Shown here in pieces: positions 6,495-13,301 of a stretch of DNA of 13,301 nucleotides. The stretch lies in assembly GCA_964536415.1 (NCBI GenBank), contig CAZHXN010000101.1, positions 1 through 13,301 on the forward strand. Direction: 5' to 3'. The notes under the pieces are model-generated. The model was not told the DNA's origin. It did not search any database and was given only the letters and a program-made list of their open reading frames with translations. The position numbers and the translations under genes are program-made. This DNA comes from Trichothermofontia sp964536415 (GTDB lineage Bacteria > Cyanobacteriota > Cyanobacteriia > B231). How positions within the stretch are numbered: the stretch's first letter is position 1; each line of letters starts with the position of its first letter.

Positions 6495-7888
6495 TGACTG
6501 TACAAGTGTCTCCGGCATTAGCGGGGTTAGGGGGATCACGATCGCCCGATGATAGCGTGACTTCGCCAGCTACCTATCGCACGGCCTATTTGGCGAATCT
6601 CCAGCGTTTAGCAGCGGCGCAGGCGTCTACTGGACCAGCGGTAGCCTGGTTAGCCCAACTGCGATCGCAGGCAGCGGCCCATCTCTCGGAACTGAGTTTT
6701 CCCACAACCCATGATGAGGATTGGCGGTTTACCGATTTATCAGCCCTGCTTGAGGTGACGATCGCGGGGACAGGTGAACTTGCCCAGCCCCTCTCGGCTG
6801 ACGCGATCGCGCCTTTCAGCCTACCGGAAAGCTCAACCAGCCAATGCGTGTTCATCAACGGCCACTATCAGGCGGCAGCGTCTAACCTGACGGGACTGCC
6901 GACGGGGGTGTTTGCGGGGAATTTGACCGCAGCCTTGCAGCATCCTGAATTAGCAGCCCAATTACCTAACTATTTGGGTGGGATTGCGGGATCGCGGGAT
7001 GTCTTTGCCGCCTTGAACGCGATCGGGCTAGCAGATGCCGCCATTATTTGGATTCCGAAAAATTGTGTCATCACCACGCCAATTCATTGCCTATTTATCA
7101 CCGTCCCCCACGCCCAGCCCCAGTTGATTCAACCCCGGTGTCTAGTGGTTGCGGAAGCGGGCAGTGCCGTTACCCTGGTGGAATCCTATCGTCAGACGAC
7201 CGGTGAAACCCCCACCCTCACCAATAGCGTCACCGAGATCTGGTTGGGTGAAAATGCCCAGATGGAGCATAGCCGTATCCAGTGGCAAAGTGCGACGGCT
7301 TTTCAGGTGGGTAAAACTGCCGTTTCCCAGGCCAAAGATAGCCGTTATGCCAACCATGCGATTAATCTAGAAAGCCAGATTGGTCGTCATACGTTGACGA
7401 TCGTGCAAACAGGTGAACAAACAGAAACAACATTGAATGGACTCACAATCGCGGCAGGGGAAGAGTGCTTAGACACCCATACAGCGGTTGATTTATCTTT
7501 CCCCTATAGTCGCGTGCGGCAGTTACAGAAATGTATTGTTGCCGATCGTGGCCATGCGGTGTTCAATGGAGCCATTATGGTCGGCCGAAAGGCTCAGCAA
7601 ACCGATGCCGGACAGTTGAGCCGTAACCTGCTGTTATCACCCAAAGCACGGGTCGATACCAAACCCCAGTTGGAGATTATTGCGGATAACGTGAAATGTA
7701 CCCACGGGGCTACGGTCAGCCAATTAGAAGCCGATGAGATTTTCTATCTGCAAAGTCGCGGCCTCGATCGTGACATGGCCCAAAAGCTGTTGGTGGATGC
7801 CTTTGCCGCTGAGGTGATTAACCAGCTACCCCTCACCTCTTTACAAAAGCAACTAACCCAGGCAGTGAAAGCCGAGGTGAATCTCTGA
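6494..7888 (+). CDS. sufD: SufD, Fe-S cluster assembly scaffold partner
   Basis: This 464-residue protein is the SufB paralogue that pairs with SufB in the SufBCD complex and is needed for iron acquisition onto the scaffold. The N-terminal half has the helical region DEDWRFTDLSALLEV; the middle is the beta-helix; the C-terminal core TKPQLEIIADNVKCTHGATV to LVDAFAAEVINQLP is typical of SufD. H404 in the CTHGAT motif corresponds to the functionally important His360 of E. coli SufD. The first 35 or so residues are low-complexity and variable. The ATG overlaps the sufC stop. It is followed after 19 bases by a nuclease-fold ORF, where sufS would be the usual neighbour. Confidence 0.97.
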   Translation: MTVQVSPALAGLGGSRSPDDSVTSPATYRTAYLANLQRLAAAQASTGPAVAWLAQLRSQAAAHLSELSFPTTHDEDWRFTDLSALLEVTIAGTGELAQPLSADAIAPFSLPESSTSQCVFINGHYQAAASNLTGLPTGVFAGNLTAALQHPELAAQLPNYLGGIAGSRDVFAALNAIGLADAAIIWIPKNCVITTPIHCLFITVPHAQPQLIQPRCLVVAEAGSAVTLVESYRQTTGETPTLTNSVTEIWLGENAQMEHSRIQWQSATAFQVGKTAVSQAKDSRYANHAINLESQIGRHTLTIVQTGEQTETTLNGLTIAAGEECLDTHTAVDLSFPYSRVRQLQKCIVADRGHAVFNGAIMVGRKAQQTDAGQLSRNLLLSPKARVDTKPQLEIIADNVKCTHGATVSQLEADEIFYLQSRGLDRDMAQKLLVDAFAAEVINQLPLTSLQKQLTQAVKAEVNL

Positions 7889-7907
7889 TACAGGAGGGTG
7901 AGTAGCA

Positions 7908-8528
7908 ATGGCCTACAGTGACTTTACCTTAGAGCGCGTCGTCAACGAGTTTGATTTGGAAGTGCGGCGATCGGCCTTGTTTCCAGAAGTCACGCCTTTA
8001 GCACTGAGTCACTGGTTAGAGCAGACCCTTGCCCTCACCCGGCAATTCTCCCCGGCATCAGCCAGCGAAAAGGCACGATCAGAATTTGTCGTGATGCCCT
8101 TATTAGTGGAAATTGTCAACCGTAACCCCGGTCAGATGGCGATTTATTCCGGTAAAAATCTAGAGGTCGATCGCGACCGGGGTTTAATCGGCGAGTGTGA
8201 TTTCATTTTAGCTCTGGGAGAAATGACCGATATCATCACCAGACCTATTTGCTGCTTGGTGGAAGCTAAAAAGCAAGATATGGAAGCTGGGACCGGTCAG
8301 TGCGCCGCCCAGATGGTAGCGGTTCAGCAGTTTAACCAACGGCGGCATCCTGATCTAGAGACGATCTTTGGTTGCGTGACCACGGGTGAGATGTGGCAAT
8401 TTCTACGACTGTGCGATCGCAACTTCCAAATTGACAACCGCCTCTACTTTATCAACGAAATCCCCCTAATCCTCGGCTGTTTACAAACCATCCTCGACTT
8501 CTACCAACCCAGCCTAATCCCTACCTAA
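7908..8528 (+). CDS. Hypothetical protein of a cyanobacterial PD-(D/E)xK nuclease-fold family
   Basis: This 206-residue protein starts MAYSDFTLERVVNEF, like a large cyanobacterial family of unknown function (MxYSDFTLxxV start). It has the residues of a PD-(D/E)xK active site in the right order: E59 in EKARSEFVVMPLLVEI, D98 in GECDFILAL, E119-A-K121 in CLVEAKK, and Q135 in GQCAAQMVA. The C-terminal part IFGCVTTGEMWQFLRL resembles HsdR N-terminal and Uma2-like folds. No DNA-recognition, helicase or methyltransferase partner is present, so it is not a complete restriction system; its substrate is unknown and nuclease activity is inferred only from the fold. The gene looks intact, with a strong Shine-Dalgarno AGGAGG (7892-7897) ten bases upstream, and is co-directional between sufD and sufS, so it is probably co-transcribed with them. 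It is a different family from the truncated ORF after sufB. Confidence 0.85.
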   Translation: MAYSDFTLERVVNEFDLEVRRSALFPEVTPLALSHWLEQTLALTRQFSPASASEKARSEFVVMPLLVEIVNRNPGQMAIYSGKNLEVDRDRGLIGECDFILALGEMTDIITRPICCLVEAKKQDMEAGTGQCAAQMVAVQQFNQRRHPDLETIFGCVTTGEMWQFLRLCDRNFQIDNRLYFINEIPLILGCLQTILDFYQPSLIPT

Positions 8529-8566
8529 CCTCTCTTCTCTCTCCTATTCCCTACCCCTTAACTCCC

Positions 8567-9829
8567 ATGACCCTCATCCAAGAGAAAACCCTAGCTGCCA
8601 AAGTTCGTGCTGACTTTCCCATCCTGCATCAGGAAGTTCACGGTCATCCCCTCGCCTATCTGGACAATGCTGCCACATCACAAAAGCCGTTACTGGTCCT
8701 GGATACGCTGCGGGATTACTACACACAGTACAACTCGAATGTGCATCGTGGCGTTCATACCCTGAGTGCCAAGGCCACCGATGCCTATGAGGGGGCACGG
8801 GAGAAAGTGGCACGGTTTGTTAAGGCGCTATCGCACCAGGAAATTGTCTTTACCCGCAATGCCAGTGAGGCGATTAATTTGGTGGCCTATAGCTGGGGGT
8901 TAAATACCCTACAGGCGGGGGATGAAATTATTCTGTCGGTGATGGAACACCACAGTAACATTATTCCCTGGCAGTTGGTGGCCCAGAAAACGGGGGCGGT
9001 GTTGCGCTATGTGGAATTAACCTCAACGGGTGAGTTTGATTTAGAACAGTATCAATCCCTGTTGAGCGATCGCACGAAGCTAGTTGCTGTGGTTCATGTG
9101 TCGAATACATTGGGCTGCATTAATCCGGTGACCGAAATTACCACGCTGGCCCATGCGGTGGGGGCAAAGGTGTTGATTGATGCCTGCCAGAGTACCCCCC
9201 ATCTGGCGATCGATGTGCAGGCGATCGACTGTGATTGGCTAGTGGCATCTGGTCATAAGATGTGTGCGCCGACGGGGATTGGTTTCCTCTATGGCAAGCG
9301 GGAGGTGCTGCGATTGATGCCGCCATTTTTGGGTGGCGGTGAAATGATTGCCGATGTGTTTTTGGATCATGCCACCTATGCCGATGTGCCCCACAAGTTT
9401 GAGGCAGGAACACCCGCGATCGGAGAAGCGATCGCCCTAGGGGCAGCGGTGGATTATCTCACGCAAATTGGCATGAACAAAATTGCAGCCTATGAGCATG
9501 AGTTAACGGCCTATTTGTTCCGGCAATTGCAAACATTACCATCAGTGACCGTCTATGGTCCCCAGCCAGCCGCAGACGGTTCAGGTCGGGCGGCGTTGGC
9601 CTCATTTACAACGGGTGAGGTGCATCCCCATGACCTTTCCACGATTTTGGATCAGGCTGGGATTGCAATCCGGGCAGGGCACCACTGTACGCAACCGTTG
9701 CATCGATATCTAGGGATTCAATCCACGGCCCGTGCGAGCCTCTATTTCTACAATACCTACGAGGAAATCGATCGTTTTATTGGGGCGCTGAAGGACGCGA
9801 TCGACTTTTTCGGTGAGATTTTTGGATAA
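8567..9829 (+). CDS. sufS: SufS, group II cysteine desulfurase
   Basis: This 420-residue PLP enzyme releases sulfur from L-cysteine, giving alanine and a persulfide that feeds SufBCD. Visible features are the start region YLDNAATSQKP (SufS type), the HHSNIIPWQ segment, the PLP-binding lysine K231 in VASGHKM, and the persulfide-forming C374 in IRAGHHCTQPLH. The single-residue context of the active cysteine (AGHHC) marks it as a group II (SufS/CsdA) rather than an IscS/NifS enzyme. Group II enzymes normally need SufE for full activity; none is here. Length is normal. The ATG is preceded by an almost purely pyrimidine stretch (8529-8566) with no Shine-Dalgarno, unlike sufB and sufC. It is the last gene of the suf operon in this window. 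Confidence 0.97.
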   Translation: MTLIQEKTLAAKVRADFPILHQEVHGHPLAYLDNAATSQKPLLVLDTLRDYYTQYNSNVHRGVHTLSAKATDAYEGAREKVARFVKALSHQEIVFTRNASEAINLVAYSWGLNTLQAGDEIILSVMEHHSNIIPWQLVAQKTGAVLRYVELTSTGEFDLEQYQSLLSDRTKLVAVVHVSNTLGCINPVTEITTLAHAVGAKVLIDACQSTPHLAIDVQAIDCDWLVASGHKMCAPTGIGFLYGKREVLRLMPPFLGGGEMIADVFLDHATYADVPHKFEAGTPAIGEAIALGAAVDYLTQIGMNKIAAYEHELTAYLFRQLQTLPSVTVYGPQPAADGSGRAALASFTTGEVHPHDLSTILDQAGIAIRAGHHCTQPLHRYLGIQSTARASLYFYNTYEEIDRFIGALKDAIDFFGEIFG

Positions 9830-10009
9830 ATATAGAAGGGTTACGTTGTAATCAATAGCCATAACTCTGGGGCCAGTCCCGGTTACTAAATCGATGACGA
9901 CTGAATTATGCGATCGCACATTAGATCGACACTGCCAAACGAGCGCCGCAAATAGTTCCTGCGGGGAGAAAGACTGCGCAAGCGACTGAATTCTCTCTAC
10001 TTCCAGCAT
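9710..10009 (-). CDS. Small ORF of unknown function, possibly an antitoxin-gene remnant
   Basis: A 99-codon minus-strand frame begins at ATG 10009-10007 with a very strong ribosome binding site GAGGAGG four bases upstream. Its N-terminus, MLEVERIQSLAQSFSPQEL, looks like that of small cyanobacterial antitoxins or similar helical proteins (xxSLSPQEL pattern). After about residue 35 I recognise nothing, and the last 40 codons run antisense into the 3' end of sufS, which is typical of a frame continuing past a broken gene. I infer a decayed gene start; an unfamiliar intact small gene is possible. No toxin gene is adjacent. Confidence 0.3.
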   Translation of the reverse strand: MLEVERIQSLAQSFSPQELFAALVWQCRSNVRSHNSVVIDLVTGTGPRVMAIDYNVTLLYLSKNLTEKVDRVLQRPNKTIDFLVGIVEIEARTGRGLNP

Positions 10010-10013
10010 GATT

Positions 10014-10020
10014 CCTCCTC
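10014..10020 (-). promoter_or_regulatory. Strong ribosome binding site for the minus-strand small ORF
   Basis: GAGGAGG on the minus strand ends four bases before the ATG at 10009. It is one of the strongest Shine-Dalgarno matches in the window, which suggests the ORF start was once functional. Confidence 0.5.
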
Positions 10021-10085
10021 ATGGCTCTGCCCTAGGGCAACGCATCATTAACCACGCGACGTTTGTCGTGCTGACTCTAGCCCAC

Positions 10086-10101
10086 AACGACTTAAGTCGT
10101 T
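10086..10101. repeat. 16-base perfect palindrome
   Basis: AACGACTTAAGTCGTT is perfectly self-complementary and is followed by TACGACCAACG. It resembles short palindromic intergenic repeats with a GACTTxAGTC core that I remember from several cyanobacterial genomes. That resemblance is from memory and unverified. Confidence 0.6.
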
Positions 10102-10185
10102 ACGACCAACGTTGCGCAACTTTATGTTTACTGTACTCGTTACCTAACGCCTATCGCCGATCGTACCCGCTCTCCCGGTGCGGAG

Positions 10186-10203
10186 ATGGTATCTTTTTAC
10201 CAT
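10186..10203. repeat. Perfect six-base-pair hairpin with T-rich loop
   Basis: ATGGTA (10186-10191) and TACCAT (10198-10203) flank the loop TCTTTT. It lies midway between the small ORF and the helicase. No U-run follows the stem, so it is not a clear terminator. Confidence 0.5.
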
Positions 10204-10400
10204 ACGCTATGCGGCCCTCGATGGAGACACCAGGGTTTACGGAACACTGACAGTCCAGGTTACGCCGAGGAGCAAGGCGAGGGACAGAGGCAGAGTGGTA
10301 GCCCCCCCACCGTCGTAAAGCTGGCAAAGACGACTAGACTAGACAATAAACCAGCCCTTCCGCTGGCTGTATGCTATCCCGTTAACGCTGAGGTGTTTGG

Positions 10401-13175
10401 GTGAGTTCGCCTGATCCCAATATAGAACTTAAGCTGGAAGATCTGTTTCCGTTTAAGCTTGACGATTTCCAATACGACGCGATCGCGGCCCTGAATGCGC
10501 GAAAATCGGTCGTTGTCTGTGCGCCAACGGGAGCGGGGAAGACGCTGATCGGGGAATATGCCATCCACCGCGCCCTCGATCAGGGGAAACGGGTCTTCTA
10601 TACCACGCCCCTCAAGGCCCTGTCCAACCAGAAGTTTCGGGATTTCCGCGACCAGTTTGGCCCCGATCGCGTTGGGCTGCTGACCGGGGATGTGTCAATT
10701 AACCGGGATGCACCGATCCTGGTGATGACGACGGAAATTTTCCGCAATATGCTCTACGGCACCCCAATCGGGGAAGTGGGGACCTCGCTGCAAGGGGTGG
10801 AGGCAGTGGTGCTGGATGAATGCCACTACATGAACGATGCCCAGCGCGGGACAGTTTGGGAAGAGTCGATTATCTACTGTCCGCCCGATATTCAACTGGT
10901 AGCCCTGTCGGCGACGATCGCCAATAGCAGCCAACTGACAGCTTGGATCGATCAGGTGCATGGTCCCACCCAGTTGATCTACTCCGACTTTCGCCCAGTA
11001 CCGCTCCAGTTTTATTTCTGCAATACCAAGGGGTTGTTTCCCCTGCTCAATGACACGAACAAAGCGATCAATCCGCGCCTCAAACCCAAGCAATCGGCAA
11101 AGGATACCCGACAGGCCAACCGGGCTAATACACCAGAGTTACGGGCGGTGTTGGAACATCTGCAAGCACGGCAAATGCTCCCGGCAATTTACTTTATCTT
11201 TAGTCGGCGGGGCTGCGATCGGGCGGTGCAGGATGTGGGGGATCTGTCCCTCGTGACCCAGGCAGAGGCCGCTCGCCTGAAGGAACAAATCGATAGTTTC
11301 CTCCGGCAAAATCCAGAAGCGGGTCGGGTTGGCCAAGTGGAAGCGCTCTACCGGGGGATTGCCGCCCACCATGCCGGGATTTTGCCTGTCTGGAAGGGCT
11401 TAGTCGAAGAGCTATTCCAACAGGGGTTAATCAAGGTCGTCTTCGCTACGGAAACGCTGGCCGCCGGGATCAATATGCCCGCGCGAACAACGGTGATCTC
11501 TAGCCTGTCCAAGCGGACCGATCGCGGCCACCGGTTGCTGAATGCCTCAGAATTTTTACAAATGGCCGGACGGGCCGGACGACGGGGCATGGATGAGGTG
11601 GGCTATGTGGTGACGGTACAGACGGCTTTCGAGGGGGCCAAGGAAGCCGCCTATCTGGCAACCTCCGGGGCGGATGCGCTGAACAGCCAATTTACCCCCA
11701 GCTATGGCATGGTCCTGAATCTGCTGCAAACCCACAGCTTGGCCGAGGCTCAGGACTTGGTGGAGCGCAGTTTTGGCCGCTATCTGGTCAACGAGTCCTT
11801 CTTACCGCAAAAGCAGGCGATTCATGATCTCACCCAGGAACTAGAACAACTCCAGGCCCAATTAGCCGATGTCGATTGGGATTTGCTGGCCGAGTACGAA
11901 AAATTGCGGGGCAAACAGAAGGAAGCCAAGCGGTTGTTAAAAATTCTCCAACTCCAGGCGGAGGAGTTGCGCACCCGTGACTTGGCCGATGCCCTAGCCT
12001 TTGCCGTGGCTGGGACGCTACTGAGTCTCAATTTGCGGGTGATGGGGAAGCACCAGACGCCGGAGTTGATTGCCCTCAATTGCCTACCTGCGGTGCTGGT
12101 GACCAAGGTGGCCGGATCGGGGCGTTCCCCGTACCTGGTGTGTCTGGGTGCGGATAACCGCTGGTATGTGGTGGCCATTTCGGAAGTGATGGGTCTCTAC
12201 GGCGAACTGCCGCGTTTAAAGGCGGTGGATCACCTGACGGTGCCACCTGCCATGACCCTAAAACCGGGCTACTCCCACGCTGGCGATGGGGAAACCGAGG
12301 TGATTAGTCAGCAGGTGCAGATGGCGATCGCCCGTTTGGGTGTCCATTTATCCTTCTGGGAAACGGTGCCAGAGTTCCAGGCGCAGCAGGATGCGGTGAA
12401 TGCCCTTTCGGCCCAGGTGGAGGCCCATCCGGTGAGACGCTGGCAGAATATTGGCACCCTGACCAAGCGGCGACAACGGCTACAGAACCTACAACAGGAA
12501 ATCCACGATCGCCAAACTAAATTAGAGCGCCAACTCCACCGCTACTGGGAAGAATTTTTACGGCTGATTTCAGTGCTGCAATACTTTAAGTGTTTAGAGG
12601 ATAACAAACCCACCTCTTTAGGGGAGTCGGCATCAGCCATTCGGGGGGATAACGAACTTTGGCTGTGTCTGGCGCTTCTCTCCGGTGAGCTTGAGGACCT
12701 GAAACCCCATCACTTCGCGGCAGTGTGTGCAGCCCTAGTGACCGAATATTCCCGCCCCGATAGCTGGGTAGCCTATGAACTATCCAGCACAGCGGAACAG
12801 GTATTGGCTGACCTGTGGCCGTTACGCAAACAGGTGATCCGGATACAGGAACGGTATGGAGTGGCGATTCCGGTACTGCCCTATACCTGGCGCGATATCG
12901 CGATCGCCGCGATCGTGGAACAGTGGGCGATCAGGGGCGGTAGTGGGGGTGATGGCAGTGCCGATGATAGCGGCGAAACCGATGCCACCAGTTGGGCTGA
13001 ATTTTGTGCCCAAACTAGCCTCGATGAAGGGGATATCGTGCGCATCCTCCGTCGCACCCTCGATTTTCTCTCCCAAATTCCCCATGTTCCCCATATCCCA
13101 GAGACCCTCCGAATTCGGGCCTATCAAGCCATACAACAAATGGATCGGTTCCCGGTGAGTGAAGCGATCGACTAA
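10401..13175 (+). CDS. Ski2-like DExH-box RNA helicase with C-terminal DSHCT domain
   Basis: This 924-residue superfamily 2 helicase is of the Ski2/Mtr4-like type found in cyanobacteria and plastids, presumably acting in ATP-dependent RNA unwinding and RNA decay or processing; the bacterial role is not well established. Motifs in order are a Q-type motif (FQYDAI, Q24), Walker A APTGAGKT (41-48, K47), TTPLKALSNQK, Walker B DECH (139-142), SAT (170-172), FATETLAAGINMPART and motif VI QMAGRAGRRGMD (387-398). A coiled-coil-like middle region (about 470-540) and the C-terminal DSHCT helical region (about 755-924) follow. The DSHCT part contains an acidic, Gly/Ser-rich insertion near residues 843-862. 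I choose GTG 10401 because the reading frame opens into the family N-terminus ELKLEDLFPFKLDDFQ a few residues later; no strong ribosome binding site is seen. It is co-directional with suf but separated by 571 bases, so probably a separate transcription unit. Confidence 0.95.
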   Translation: MSSPDPNIELKLEDLFPFKLDDFQYDAIAALNARKSVVVCAPTGAGKTLIGEYAIHRALDQGKRVFYTTPLKALSNQKFRDFRDQFGPDRVGLLTGDVSINRDAPILVMTTEIFRNMLYGTPIGEVGTSLQGVEAVVLDECHYMNDAQRGTVWEESIIYCPPDIQLVALSATIANSSQLTAWIDQVHGPTQLIYSDFRPVPLQFYFCNTKGLFPLLNDTNKAINPRLKPKQSAKDTRQANRANTPELRAVLEHLQARQMLPAIYFIFSRRGCDRAVQDVGDLSLVTQAEAARLKEQIDSFLRQNPEAGRVGQVEALYRGIAAHHAGILPVWKGLVEELFQQGLIKVVFATETLAAGINMPARTTVISSLSKRTDRGHRLLNASEFLQMAGRAGRRGMDEVGYVVTVQTAFEGAKEAAYLATSGADALNSQFTPSYGMVLNLLQTHSLAEAQDLVERSFGRYLVNESFLPQKQAIHDLTQELEQLQAQLADVDWDLLAEYEKLRGKQKEAKRLLKILQLQAEELRTRDLADALAFAVAGTLLSLNLRVMGKHQTPELIALNCLPAVLVTKVAGSGRSPYLVCLGADNRWYVVAISEVMGLYGELPRLKAVDHLTVPPAMTLKPGYSHAGDGETEVISQQVQMAIARLGVHLSFWETVPEFQAQQDAVNALSAQVEAHPVRRWQNIGTLTKRRQRLQNLQQEIHDRQTKLERQLHRYWEEFLRLISVLQYFKCLEDNKPTSLGESASAIRGDNELWLCLALLSGELEDLKPHHFAAVCAALVTEYSRPDSWVAYELSSTAEQVLADLWPLRKQVIRIQERYGVAIPVLPYTWRDIAIAAIVEQWAIRGGSGGDGSADDSGETDATSWAEFCAQTSLDEGDIVRILRRTLDFLSQIPHVPHIPETLRIRAYQAIQQMDRFPVSEAID

Positions 13176-13301
13176 ACGATCCCTCTTTTGTCACTATTGG
13201 GGGAGTAAAATCGTTCCCGCATCGGAGAAAACTTATCAGCTATATTTTCTGACATTGAGTTCCTATCAGATGCCTAGAGATTTAGGAATGTGTTAAGAAC
13301 T
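13176..13301. other. Intergenic tail after the helicase
   Basis: No ORF or RNA is recognisable. A six-base inverted repeat AACGAT (13175-13180) / ATCGTT (13210-13215) and a small CCTA/TAGG hairpin (13273-13286) are present but too weak to call a terminator. The stretch is A+T-richer than the genes and could hold the promoter of a gene beyond the window. Confidence 0.5.

Larger units (their letters stand above)
9830..10400. other. Gene-poor, palindrome-rich region between sufS and the helicase
   Basis: About 570 bases hold no convincing gene apart from the small minus-strand ORF start near 10009. Several perfect inverted repeats are visible: TGCCCTAGGGCA (10028-10039), CGCGAC/GTCGTG around a four-base loop (10055-10070), a 16-base palindrome (10086-10101), GTTGCGCAAC (10111-10120), ATGGTA/TACCAT (10186-10203) and CCAGC/GCTGG (10351-10366). 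Possible readings are a decayed mobile element, a structured RNA or the long leader of the helicase gene. I cannot match it to a known RNA family or transposase by eye. Confidence 0.5.
86..12907. repeat. Dispersed HIP1 octamers (GCGATCGC)
   Basis: I find 14 copies of the highly iterated palindrome, starting at 86, 1685, 1781, 2524, 2894, 6661, 6803, 8413, 9066, 9428, 9910, 10479, 12324 and 12900. The span is filled with unrelated genes; the entry marks only the first and last copy. HIP1 abundance is a known hallmark of many cyanobacterial genomes. None lies in ftrC, sufB or sufC, while sufD, sufS, the kinase and the helicase have two or more each. Confidence 0.9.

Noticed and set aside
10107..10120. 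CAAC/GTTG motifs as a third SufR site
   Set aside because: The half-sites are back to back or in direct orientation and no CAAC-N6-GTTG inverted repeat is formed.
10255..10320. tRNA-like or known small RNA fold
   Set aside because: The CAGAGTGGTAGC-like stretch recalls a tRNA D-arm, but no matching acceptor, anticodon or TTC-containing T-arm could be assembled.
10186..10404. 72-codon plus frame overlapping the helicase start
   Set aside because: No recognisable protein pattern and no ribosome binding site; the region looks non-coding and structured.
10695..11093. Minus-strand open frame antisense to the helicase
   Set aside because: It overlaps core helicase motifs and has no independent protein features.
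1..13301. CRISPR array or complete defence system
   Set aside because: No regularly spaced repeats and no cas, methyltransferase or specificity genes; the nuclease-fold ORFs stand alone.

Overview
The window looks cyanobacterial. It carries at least 14 copies of the HIP1 octamer GCGATCGC in 13.3 kb (about one per kb). It also has a plant/cyanobacterial-type ferredoxin:thioredoxin reductase catalytic chain and a SufR repressor divergent from a suf operon, an arrangement known from Synechocystis. The exact genus cannot be read from the sequence.

Layout. Bases 1-66 are almost pure G and are probably a contig-end sequencing artefact. Bases 67-681 (minus) hold the N-terminal part of a sensor-type protein that runs off the window. 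A divergent Ser/Thr protein kinase with a C-terminal membrane region lies at 985-2541. It converges on sufR (2609-3280, minus), and the two 3' ends meet in a strongly self-complementary stretch. Between sufR and the next genes are two perfect CAAC-N6-GTTG inverted repeats, the published SufR operator pattern. The plus-strand operon then reads ftrC - sufB - (truncated nuclease-fold ORF) - sufC - sufD - (intact nuclease-fold ORF) - sufS, up to 9829. A gene-poor, palindrome-rich stretch (9830-10400) follows, with at most a small remnant ORF on the minus strand. A 924-residue Ski2-like DExH helicase with a DSHCT end closes the window (10401-13175). The last 126 bases hold no recognisable gene.

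How the genes work together. SufS takes sulfur from cysteine. SufB-SufC-SufD is the ATP-dependent scaffold that builds Fe-S clusters. SufR is a cluster-carrying repressor that senses supply and should control the divergent promoters through the two operators. Here the first gene behind those operators is ftrC, a 4Fe-4S enzyme that passes photosynthetic electrons to thioredoxin, so it is probably co-regulated with the assembly machinery. No sufA or sufE is in the window.

The least expected features are two different PD-(D/E)xK nuclease-fold ORFs lodged between suf genes, one decapitated exactly at the sufB stop and one intact, and the hairpin-rich unexplained segment upstream of the helicase. 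I found no CRISPR array, tRNA, rRNA or intact transposase. I do not see a clear new multi-gene system; the intercalated nuclease-fold genes are the best candidates for follow-up.
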